A program made the position numbers and the translations under genes. Below, one piece after another: positions 7,637 through 15,334 of a stretch of DNA of 41,109 bases. Position 1 is the first letter of the stretch. Each line of letters opens with the position of its first letter. This DNA comes from Bacteroidales bacterium (lineage in GTDB: Bacteria > Bacteroidota > Bacteroidia > Bacteroidales > Bacteroidaceae), in contig JAAYUD010000019.1 of the NCBI GenBank assembly GCA_012517855.1, positions 1 through 41,109 of the forward strand, in the 5' to 3' direction. The notes beneath the pieces are model-generated. The model saw nothing but the letters and a program-made list of their open reading frames with translations. It made no database searches and was not told the origin of the DNA.

Positions 7637-8677
7637 ATGAAAATAGACAAACTAATTATAATACTGTTTACGGGTCTGTTTTTGGGAGCATGCTCGTCTT
7701 CAAACAAAGATGGCGGAGAAGACGAACTCGGGAAAGGTAAAAAAATAGAACTCTCATTTATAGTACCTGACTATACATTGAATGTAACAAACGGTAACAC
7801 CGCATCGGCAAAAAAAATGACGAGAGCAGAAACAACGGATCCGGGAAGTGCCGCAGAAAAAGAAATAACTGATCTATATGTCTTTCTGTTCCCGACAACA
7901 AGTTCGCAGGTACTTATTAAATACTATATAAATACAACAGCGTTTACAGGCGGAACATGGGACACCGCAGATAACAAGGTCATTCTTAACCAAACTCAGG
8001 CTGAGGTGGGAACACGAAAGGTATATGTTGTGGCTAATTGCGTTGATTTAAAGACGACATTGGATGCGGTGACCTCGGAAAGCGGATTACAGGCCGTTTC
8101 CCGCCAGACAACAAAACCTTGGTCATCAGACCTTGGATACCCTATACTCATGTCCGGAAATGCCACTCATGATTTTATCTCCGACTATCAATTGGATAAT
8201 GTCCCACTAATACGGGCCATCGCCAAAGTCGAACTGAATGTTACACTTAGTTCGGGTTTTCAGGTTGTGCCAACATTAAGCGACAATAGTTTGGTAGAAT
8301 ATAAATATCGCTATGTGGGGTTTGACCAAAATACTTATGTCATTAAGCCCGACACTAAAACTCCTGTTACGGTTAACAGTTCTTCCAATATATGGCCGAA
8401 TACATCGGATTGGACCTCATGGGGAGCTTCTTTGAATACATCACCGACTTCAGATACGGGGGCTGGTTATACTCTGACAGATAGTAAGGTCACAACATTG
8501 AAAGTAATCACCTATATCAATGAAAATGATGCTGCAGGGTCTGTTATCGAAATAAATCTACCACGCGTGGATGACGGTCCGCTACCTCCCCCCGAGTTCG
8601 GTCCGGAATTGTATAGGCTTCCTCTGCCTGACAAAATCGTTCGGAACACCTGGTACAAGTATGATGTAGCAATCTGA
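7637..8677 (+). CDS. Fimbrillin-like lipoprotein lacking an obvious C-terminal donor strand
   Basis: The 346-residue protein has lipobox LGAC (Cys19) and KKMTRAETTD with Arg63-Ala64 as trimming site. Fimbrillin-type strands are visible: EITDLYVFLFPTTSS, KVYVVANCVDL and PLIRAIAKVELNVTL. It ends VRNTWYKYDVAI, which is where fimbrillins normally begin their last strands. The final donor strand therefore seems absent, which would suit a terminal subunit that accepts a strand but donates none. It follows the previous gene by 9 bp, so translation is probably coupled. The tip assignment is inference from length and gene order. Confidence 0.7.
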   Translation: MKIDKLIIILFTGLFLGACSSSNKDGGEDELGKGKKIELSFIVPDYTLNVTNGNTASAKKMTRAETTDPGSAAEKEITDLYVFLFPTTSSQVLIKYYINTTAFTGGTWDTADNKVILNQTQAEVGTRKVYVVANCVDLKTTLDAVTSESGLQAVSRQTTKPWSSDLGYPILMSGNATHDFISDYQLDNVPLIRAIAKVELNVTLSSGFQVVPTLSDNSLVEYKYRYVGFDQNTYVIKPDTKTPVTVNSSSNIWPNTSDWTSWGASLNTSPTSDTGAGYTLTDSKVTTLKVITYINENDAAGSVIEINLPRVDDGPLPPPEFGPELYRLPLPDKIVRNTWYKYDVAI

Positions 8678-8706
8678 TAAAAAATGAAAGATTAAATGAA
8701 TTGCAA

Positions 8707-9573
8707 ATGAAATACAAATTCTTATATTTCTTAGGTCTCATCACCATATCATCCATCATGGTCGGCTGTTCTGATGAGAGAGAGGAGGTTCTTGAACCTG
8801 TGACGAATCCGATCTTGCAAGGAAGCTTAATGAAACTTATTACAGTTCGTGACGATGGAAAAATAAGCCTTTCCATGGATGCTTCCACCGAAGCTAAATG
8901 TGACGTGTGGATAGATCTTAACGCCGATGGTAAGCGCGCTGTTGACGGATCTGAAGATGTGAAGATATTTAACGCCTACGAAGAATACACACTTCCTAAA
9001 GATGTAAAAGAGATTACTATACATGGGAATATAACTTATTTGGGATGTGCCTCAGACCAACTGACTCGTTTGGATATCACAGCGAATCCATATTTGACAA
9101 CGCTGAATTGTCCGCAGAATAAATTATCAGACATAGAGATATCAAAAAACATATCTTTACAACGCCTTGACTGTTCCGAAAATGAAATAAGGTCGCTTAA
9201 CCTTTCTGCCAACTTGGCTTTATTCTCTCTCTGGTGTTATAATAACAGGCTTGAGTCATTGAATGTGTCAAGCAATACAAATCTTGCTGCTCTGGATTGT
9301 TCTGACAATAAACTGACAACGTTGAATGTCGCTAAAAATCCATTTTTGGAGCGGTTACTTTGTTACAATAATAGCCTTACTTCACTGGATATATCCAAGA
9401 ACGAGAGATTGAATAGGCTATGGATATACGGAAATCGCTTGTCCGACAGCGAAACACAGAAAATATCCATAGCGTTGAATGAGGTGACAAGGGGAGAGCT
9501 CTGGTTATCGGATAAACAAGTGTCGAATGAAATGAAAGCAGAACTTTCACTCAAAGGATGGACTGTGAGGTAA
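8707..9573 (+). CDS. Leucine-rich-repeat surface lipoprotein
   Basis: The protein has 288 residues from the ATG at 8707; a TTG at 8701 is in frame but less likely. The lipobox is MVGC (Cys21). After a short beta-rich segment, at least six LRR units run from about residue 112 to 245, each about 21 residues, of the form L-x2-LDCS-x-N-x-L-x2-L-x-V (examples LDCSENEIRSLNLSAN, LDCSDNKLTTLNVAKN, LLCYNNSLTSLDISKN). Cys-rich LRRs of this type are common in Bacteroidales surface proteins and usually bind proteins or glycans. It lies within the fimbrial operon, 29 bp after the fimbrillin-like gene, suggesting a recognition role beside or on the fimbria. The partner is unknown. Confidence 0.8.
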   Translation: MKYKFLYFLGLITISSIMVGCSDEREEVLEPVTNPILQGSLMKLITVRDDGKISLSMDASTEAKCDVWIDLNADGKRAVDGSEDVKIFNAYEEYTLPKDVKEITIHGNITYLGCASDQLTRLDITANPYLTTLNCPQNKLSDIEISKNISLQRLDCSENEIRSLNLSANLALFSLWCYNNRLESLNVSSNTNLAALDCSDNKLTTLNVAKNPFLERLLCYNNSLTSLDISKNERLNRLWIYGNRLSDSETQKISIALNEVTRGELWLSDKQVSNEMKAELSLKGWTVR

Positions 9574-9605
9574 TGAGGTTAAAGTCTAAATTAAGAAATT
9601 TGATT

Positions 9606-12600
9606 ATGAAACACATTCATTATAATTATACAGCGAGAGCAATATTTACAGTAATGGCTTTTCTCCTTTTTTCAACACAGATAAAGGCGCAGTTTACGAT
9701 CACAGAAAGTTTTAAGAAAAGTTCGATTGGAAGCAATATTATTCTAGGAGGACAAGGGACATCGTCTTCTCATAGTAATCCTTTCTCCGCCTATTTAACG
9801 TCCGGTAATGTTGATCCGGTCAACCAAGGTTGGCTCAGACTTACCGATGCGACAACAAACTTAGCGGGATACGCATACATTAATACATCATTTCCAAGCA
9901 CACTTGGTGTGAATATCGAATTTGAATATAAATCATGGAGAGATATTAATGATAACTACAATGGGGCCGATGGATTTTCTGTTTTTTTGTTTGATGCAAA
10001 GACATCTTTTCAAATAGGAGCCGACGGAGGGTCGTTGGGATATGCACAAAAAACAGGTCAAACAGGATTGCCCGGTGGGTATATAGGTATCGGAATAGAC
10101 GAATATGGGAATTATGGAGCATCTACTGAAGGAAAAACCGGTGGACTTTCAGGAAGTCTGATACCCAACGCGGTGACTTTGAGAGGAACGGCGGCGTCTG
10201 GTTGGAAATATTTAACATCAACAGGAAGTATGGAAACTAACACCGGTAAAAATAGTTCCGGTTCAGTAGATTATAATAGTACAACTACAACTCAAACTCG
10301 TCCGGATGATGCAACCTTTTATAGAAAGGTAAAAATTACGATTGTACCGATTGGTGGTACTCCGGCAAAATACAAAATTACAGCGTTTTGGACTACTACT
10401 TCAACTGGAAATTATACGCAATTATTGACTTATACAACTACCGATCCGATTCCTGATAATCTGAAATTAGGGTTTTCAGCTTCCACTGGAGGTGGAGTTA
10501 ACTATCATGAGATTCGAAACTTAATTATTACTACACCTGGCGGTGTAAGCGTGCAAAAGAGCGTAGACAATACGAGTCAGGTTCTTGGTGGAAATCTGAC
10601 CTATACAGTAAATGTAGTAAATGATACTTCATCCGAATTGACAGGCTTGATGCTGAACGATACAATAAGAGATGGTAAAGGGAATATTTTGCCACCGGAA
10701 GGTTTCTCACTATCTTCCATTACATTCAACAATAAAGGAAATATAGGAAATACAGCTGTGGGATTCACCAGCGGAACACCTAATACTACAGGATTGACAA
10801 ATCCTTTTCAGGTGCAAATGAATATGGCGGCCAACAGTGAAGCCTCCTTCACGATTATAGGGAAAATAGGTTCAACCATGCCAGGTGGTGGAATTATCAA
10901 CAATAGCGTGGGCATAGACCCGTCTGCAACAGGAATTACTGATACGGATCAGACTAATAACTACTTTAATGTAAGTACTACCGTGCTTAATCCGAACTTG
11001 GATCTAGCAATACAGAAAGGCGTAGATAATAATGGCGTTGCACGAGCGAGCGGGAACACATTTACTATAACAGTAAGCAATTTGAGTTCTATTGATAAAC
11101 CTGATAATCAAACTGTTTCCGTGAATGATGTCATACCAACCGGACTGACTGTGACAAATGCCACAGGAACGGGATGGACCGTTGCACATATTGGGAATAA
11201 CTATACGTTCACTCGGACAGATATTCTAAAATCAATGTACGCTTATCCCTCCATTACCATCAATGTCACACCGAGTACAGGTTATACAACATGGACAAAT
11301 AATGCCACATTGAATTATGCAACTGATACTAACCCTGCGAATAATAGCAGCAGCACAGTGTTGAAGTGGTACAACTATTGGTATGGAACAAACAGTACAG
11401 ATTGGAATATCCCAGCAAACTGGACAGCCAATTTTGTTCCAAATGCAGGAGAAGATGTCGAGTTCGCCACAGCAGACAATAATGGCATAAACGGATATGG
11501 CAATGGAAAAGGAGCCGCCGTCAATGATTTATACCTTGATAATGTTGACCAAAACAGCAGCGGAGGTCGCATTATCGGCAATCTAATCAACGCTTCAGAT
11601 AAAAACTTGGTCATTACTACCGGAAACCAACTTATAATTAACGGAGAGGTTATCGATAACAACGCCAATAAAGGAACTATTGTAGTGAAAGCCGACTCTT
11701 ATAATAAAGCGACAAACGGAACCTTGATATTTTCAGACCCCACAAAGAATCAAAATGTAGCTGCGACTGTAGAGTTCTATAACAAAGCCTACTATTGTGA
11801 TGAATGTGGTTTGTACCGCAAACAATGGCAGTACTTTGGTATTCCTATACAGAGCAGTGCTACTTTTCCTGTGGATGGCGTCGCAGGAAATGAGACCGTC
11901 AACCAGTGGGCGGAAGTCTATAATGGAGACAAATGGCGAACGGCTCCTTACACTCCAGATGTACAATTTACTGCATTTCGCGGTTATGAAATGACGAATG
12001 ATTCACATACTCTCCCTACAGATGTCTATAGTTTTCCAGGTACCTTGTATGTTGGTAATGCAACAATTTCTCTAACCAAAACTGCAAATGTAAACTATTC
12101 CGGAGCCAATCTTATCGGAAATTCTTATACAGCTGCAATACCCATTGCAACAGCGCTAACAACAGATATAACCGATAAAACGGTATATTTGTTTAATACG
12201 GGTACACGCGATCAATGGAGAAGATTAAATGGAAGCCAAGTTAATGTTAGTGGAATAGCAGGCGGCCAATATCTTGCTGTTCCGTTTAATTTGGCAGGAC
12301 AAACACCCGGCGGATCCTCTACCGCTTTACCTTCAATGATTCCGGCGACGCATGCCTTTATGCTACTTGCAGATAAGAACACCACGTTGAATATAGACTA
12401 TAGCAAACTGACGAAAAATCAAACAATAACGGATGCTTCCGGCAATCAGATAGCGACACGGGCTGTTTCTGCTGATACTAATAAAGCTTCTACCCAAAAG
12501 GATAATACGTTCAAAGTATCTAAGCTGGCTTCCCTTGTTATGGATGTAGTCAGTGACAACTCTGCCGACAGAGTGTGGATATTCAGCAAATCAGGCACTA

Positions 12601-13172
12601 CCTATGGCTTTGACAGTGGTTGGGATGGACAGAAAATGGGTGATGAAAGCAGTGCGCAGTTATACGTGTCAGCTTCAGATAACACTAAGTTACAAGTAGC
12701 CACTGTACCTAATTTTGATAGCGTATCTCTTGGTTTTATTCCAACAAATGACGGCACATATACCTTGGAGTTTGCCCCGTCGGATGAACTCAACAACGAT
12801 AAAATTTATCTGAATGACTTACTCACAGGTAAGAGACTGCAAATAGTAAACGGAGGTACCTACACTTTTACAGCAACCAAAGGTGAGACTGTGAATAGAT
12901 TTTCTCTGTCCTATACGGCTGGCAGCACTACATTTTCCAGTGATGAGTCTTTGATTCATATTACAATAGGTGACGGTACTATAAAAATAACGAATACAAG
13001 CAACAATGACTGTTCAGTTTTCATATCTGACAATAAAGGTTATACCATAAAACATTGTGAAGTACAGTCCAACAGCGAAAAGATTTTTAGCGGTATCGCT
13101 AATGGTACTTATATTGTTCGCTTGCAAAATGCTATTGTCAACGACATGAGGCGGATCACACTTGGTAATTAA
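9606..13172 (+). CDS. Giant secreted protein: L-type-lectin-like domain, DUF11-type repeats, sorting-like C-terminus
   Basis: The 1188 residues start at the ATG at 9606, chosen because a signal peptide (ending near TQIKAQ, residue 29) follows at once; an upstream ATG at 9558 overlaps the LRR gene. Residues about 30-310 resemble a legume/L-type lectin: GADGFSVFLFD (120-130) carries the metal-binding ADG block and GGYIGIGIDEYGNYG (157-171) the second metal/sugar loop. Two DUF11-type beta domains follow (about 315-460 and 460-600; SVQKSVDNTSQVLGGNLTYT and LAIQKGVDNN are their starts), then a long beta-rich region. The last 75 residues end with GIANGTYIVRLQ and MRRITLGN, resembling type-IX-secretion C-terminal signals. 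No lipobox is seen. It closes the operon before a terminator. A glycan-binding adhesin is the best reading; the export route is uncertain. Confidence 0.75.
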   Translation: MKHIHYNYTARAIFTVMAFLLFSTQIKAQFTITESFKKSSIGSNIILGGQGTSSSHSNPFSAYLTSGNVDPVNQGWLRLTDATTNLAGYAYINTSFPSTLGVNIEFEYKSWRDINDNYNGADGFSVFLFDAKTSFQIGADGGSLGYAQKTGQTGLPGGYIGIGIDEYGNYGASTEGKTGGLSGSLIPNAVTLRGTAASGWKYLTSTGSMETNTGKNSSGSVDYNSTTTTQTRPDDATFYRKVKITIVPIGGTPAKYKITAFWTTTSTGNYTQLLTYTTTDPIPDNLKLGFSASTGGGVNYHEIRNLIITTPGGVSVQKSVDNTSQVLGGNLTYTVNVVNDTSSELTGLMLNDTIRDGKGNILPPEGFSLSSITFNNKGNIGNTAVGFTSGTPNTTGLTNPFQVQMNMAANSEASFTIIGKIGSTMPGGGIINNSVGIDPSATGITDTDQTNNYFNVSTTVLNPNLDLAIQKGVDNNGVARASGNTFTITVSNLSSIDKPDNQTVSVNDVIPTGLTVTNATGTGWTVAHIGNNYTFTRTDILKSMYAYPSITINVTPSTGYTTWTNNATLNYATDTNPANNSSSTVLKWYNYWYGTNSTDWNIPANWTANFVPNAGEDVEFATADNNGINGYGNGKGAAVNDLYLDNVDQNSSGGRIIGNLINASDKNLVITTGNQLIINGEVIDNNANKGTIVVKADSYNKATNGTLIFSDPTKNQNVAATVEFYNKAYYCDECGLYRKQWQYFGIPIQSSATFPVDGVAGNETVNQWAEVYNGDKWRTAPYTPDVQFTAFRGYEMTNDSHTLPTDVYSFPGTLYVGNATISLTKTANVNYSGANLIGNSYTAAIPIATALTTDITDKTVYLFNTGTRDQWRRLNGSQVNVSGIAGGQYLAVPFNLAGQTPGGSSTALPSMIPATHAFMLLADKNTTLNIDYSKLTKNQTITDASGNQIATRAVSADTNKASTQKDNTFKVSKLASLVMDVVSDNSADRVWIFSKSGTTYGFDSGWDGQKMGDESSAQLYVSASDNTKLQVATVPNFDSVSLGFIPTNDGTYTLEFAPSDELNNDKIYLNDLLTGKRLQIVNGGTYTFTATKGETVNRFSLSYTAGSTTFSSDESLIHITIGDGTIKITNTSNNDCSVFISDNKGYTIKHCEVQSNSEKIFSGIANGTYIVRLQNAIVNDMRRITLGN

Positions 13173-13189
13173 ATAACTACATAATTTGG

Positions 13190-13230
13190 AAAGTAGGATC
13201 CGGATATTCCGAGTCCTGCTTTTATATTAT
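13190..13230 (+). terminator. Rho-independent-like terminator after the fimbrial operon
   Basis: AAAGTAGGA (13190-13198) pairs with TCCTGCTTT (13214-13222) including one wobble, with an inner CGG/CCG stem, followed by a T-rich tail. It starts 18 bp after the stop codon of the lectin-like protein, closing the main operon. The following thioredoxin-like gene therefore probably has its own start of transcription. Confidence 0.75.
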
Positions 13231-13318
13231 TTGACTCTATATATTAAGTTTCAATGGAAATGATGTTATACAATAGATATATTGTTCATTGATAAATTTA
13301 TATATTTTTACATTGCGT

Positions 13319-13855
13319 ATGAAGAAATTATTGTTCATTATTATGTCTTTCATTGCTCTTATATCCTGTTCTGAATCAGATGTCACACATACTAGCGGAG
13401 AAGACTATTCTGTGATTCATACAGGTAGCAGTATTCCTGTTTTCTCTGTTACAGCTTCAGACGGAACGGTCTATACAGACCAATCGTTACGTGGGACAGT
13501 CTCTGTTATCGTTTTTTTCAACACTGAATGTAACGATTGTCGTAAAGAACTACCACAAATAAATACAGCCTATAAGGAGTTTCGTTACAATAAACTAGTG
13601 CGTTTTATAGCTATAAGCCGAGCACAAGATGCTGATGATGTTGCGGTCTACTGGACCAAACAAGGATTTGACATACCATATTCTGCACAGTCGGATCGAA
13701 GCGTGTACAGCATGTTTGCTACACAAGGGATTCCCCGTATTTATATTGCAGATACTAGCGGTAAGATTCGTTTTGTATCTTCTGATACAGATATGCCCGA
13801 TGCGGCAACGCTTGTGGATGCCATTAAACAGTATTTGCCATACTACTTATTATAA
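13319..13855 (+). CDS. Thioredoxin-like (TlpA/AhpC-TSA type) lipoprotein
   Basis: The protein has 178 residues from the ATG at 13319; the earlier ATG at 13289 adds residues before the signal peptide. The lipobox is LISC (Cys17). The thioredoxin fold is visible as VSVIVFFNTECNDCRKELP, with the active-site pair Cys-Asn-Asp-Cys, and the cis-proline loop QGIPRIYIAD. Proteins of this family reduce disulfides or cytochrome-maturation partners on the periplasmic side of a membrane. It sits after the fimbrial operon terminator. A link to disulfides in the neighbouring Cys-containing surface proteins (anchor, LRR) is possible but only suggested by position. Confidence 0.85.
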   Translation: MKKLLFIIMSFIALISCSESDVTHTSGEDYSVIHTGSSIPVFSVTASDGTVYTDQSLRGTVSVIVFFNTECNDCRKELPQINTAYKEFRYNKLVRFIAISRAQDADDVAVYWTKQGFDIPYSAQSDRSVYSMFATQGIPRIYIADTSGKIRFVSSDTDMPDAATLVDAIKQYLPYYLL

Positions 13856-14024
13856 TGCTAAGTGTTTATTTACCAATTCGCTATACATCCTCCTATACAA
13901 TAAGTCCGCTCTTATAAAGCATGCCCACCTATTGTTACCGCACCACGACGCAGTTATAAGAGTAAGTGCGGCATGTGAGTTAAACCTTGTAATGCATAAA
14001 AAAAATTTGACTAGCTCTTGAAGA

Positions 14025-14384
14025 TTATCTTTTTATACTATTGTCGCTAATCTCTTTTCCCCAGTTATTCAGGCTTTCAATAATAGGGATTACCGATTCT
14101 CCCATCGGAGTAAGCATATATTCAACTTTCGGAGGAACTGTAGGGTATATAATGCGTTTCACGAGTCCTGTTTGTTCCAGTTCTCTTACTGTTTGAGTAA
14201 ACATCTTGTTGGCAATGCCCCTTAAACTTCGTTGAAGTTCCCCCGAACGCATCGTACCGTTTTTGAGATGAAACAAAACAATAGGCTTCCACTTGCCTCC
14301 AATCATATCCATTACCAATTCCAGCGAGCAAAAATAATCTTTCCCTTTAAAATAATATCGGTTTATAACTCCTTCATTTTCCAT
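14025..14384 (-). CDS. HxlR-family transcriptional regulator
   Basis: The 119-residue winged-helix protein has the HxlR signature: CSLELVMDMIGGKWKPIVLF, MRSGELQRSLRGIANKMF (recognition helix) and LVKRIIYPTVPPKVEYMLT (wing). Cys19 sits at the place where many family members carry a redox- or electrophile-sensing cysteine. It is divergent from a flavin reductase gene 110 bp away, a pairing typical of HxlR regulators that control detoxifying oxidoreductases. A palindrome in the shared intergenic space is the likely operator. The inducing compound cannot be told from sequence. Confidence 0.93.
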   Translation of the reverse strand: MENEGVINRYYFKGKDYFCSLELVMDMIGGKWKPIVLFHLKNGTMRSGELQRSLRGIANKMFTQTVRELEQTGLVKRIIYPTVPPKVEYMLTPMGESVIPIIESLNNWGKEISDNSIKR

Positions 14385-14405
14385 AATTTACTCTTTTTAG
14401 TAACT

Positions 14406-14457
14406 ATACCACTTTTTGGTATGTACTTGTATATAACGTATTAATATCCCATATTTG
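14406..14457 (+). promoter_or_regulatory. Candidate HxlR operator and promoter in the divergent intergenic space
   Basis: ATACCA (14406-14411) and TGGTAT (14417-14422) form a perfect inverted repeat with 5-nt spacing, 22 bp upstream of the HxlR start. Downstream, CTTG (14426-14429) and CATATTTG (14450-14457) with a 20-nt gap resemble the Bacteroides TTTG / TAnnTTTG promoter with one mismatch in each element, pointing at the reductase gene. Binding of the regulator at the palindrome would lie next to this promoter. This is inferred from sequence only. Confidence 0.45.
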
Positions 14458-14494
14458 CAATTGCAAAGTAACAAAAAATAAAAACAAGAAAAAA

Positions 14495-15130
14495 ATGAAA
14501 GTAGTAGCAATTAATGGAAGTCCTCATAAAGAGGGAAACACTTATCATGCATTAATGGAGATTGGTAAGCAGTTACAAGAAAGTAACATTGAACTAGAGA
14601 TCCTTCATATTGGCAACAAAGCAGTGAGAGGTTGCTTGGCTTGTGGAGGTTGTGCCAAAAACAAGAACGAAAAGTGTGTGATTACTACCGATCCGTTGAA
14701 TGAATGGATTCAGAAGATGAAAGATGCTGATGGCATTATTTTGGCCTCTCCTGTTTATTATGCAGGGATTCCGGGGACTATGAAATCTTTTTTGGATAGA
14801 GCTTTTTATGTATCCAGCAGTAATGGTAATTTATTCCGCCAGAAGGTGGGTGCCGCCGTTGTAGTTTTGCGCCGTACTGGAGGTTCTTATACTTTTGACG
14901 GTTTGAACCATTATTTGAATTATTCGGAAATGATTCTTGCTACTTCCAATTATTGGAATATTGTTCATGGAGCAGCCCCTGGCGAAGTCTTACAAGATGT
15001 AGAAGGTATGCAGATTATTCAAGTATTGGGCAGGAATATGGCATGGTTACTTAAAATGCGCGAATTGACAAAGGATATGCTGCCAAGCCCCGCTCCTGTA
15101 GCTAAGGCTATGACTAATTTTATTCGATAA
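14495..15130 (+). CDS. NAD(P)H-dependent FMN reductase / iron-sulfur-flavoprotein-like
   Basis: The 211-residue flavodoxin-fold protein has the FMN phosphate loop NGSPHKEGNT (residues 6-15) and the family motif LASPVYYAGIPGTMKSFLDR. It carries CLACGGCAKNKNEKC, a CX2CX2CX7C cluster motif like that of iron-sulfur flavoproteins, so it may hold a [4Fe-4S] cluster beside FMN. Such enzymes pass electrons from NAD(P)H or ferredoxin to quinones, nitro compounds or oxygen species. The gene is divergent from the HxlR regulator, which probably controls it, and is followed by a long stem-loop. The substrate is unknown. Confidence 0.88.
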   Translation: MKVVAINGSPHKEGNTYHALMEIGKQLQESNIELEILHIGNKAVRGCLACGGCAKNKNEKCVITTDPLNEWIQKMKDADGIILASPVYYAGIPGTMKSFLDRAFYVSSSNGNLFRQKVGAAVVVLRRTGGSYTFDGLNHYLNYSEMILATSNYWNIVHGAAPGEVLQDVEGMQIIQVLGRNMAWLLKMRELTKDMLPSPAPVAKAMTNFIR

Positions 15131-15173
15131 CAAGGCGTAAAGCGGAATTTCTATAGATCGGTTAAAAGATAAT

Positions 15174-15241
15174 TATTGCTTCTATATAGCAAACTTGCAT
15201 ATACTTGATAATCAATGCTCCTTTGTTATATAGAAGCAATA
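15174..15241 (+). terminator. Long stem-loop after the flavin reductase gene
   Basis: ATTGCTTCTATATAGCAAA (15175-15193) pairs with 15222-15240 (19 pairs, one wobble), extended by a T-A pair at 15174/15241, with a 28-nt loop. It begins 44 bp after the stop codon. There is no strong T-run, so it may be a processed 3' stem as much as a terminator. Confidence 0.55.
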
Positions 15242-15269
15242 GTTTATGATAAGGAGTTGTGTGTGTGAG

Positions 15270-15301
15270 TTTGCATTATTGAATGATATTGTCTATCTTT
15301 G
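15270..15301 (+). promoter_or_regulatory. Bacteroides-type promoter for the 490-residue protein
   Basis: TTTG (15270-15273), a 20-nt spacer and TATCTTTG (15294-15301) match the Bacteroides primary-sigma consensus exactly. Transcription would begin near 15308, giving a leader of roughly 27 nt before the ATG at 15335. Confidence 0.8.
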
Positions 15302-15334
15302 TTTTATGAAAAGCAATAAGAGAATAATAATCTG

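Noticed and set aside
13629-14021. A 130-codon plus-strand frame overlapping the thioredoxin-like gene
   Set aside because: It starts out of frame within the thioredoxin domain and its peptide has no family features.
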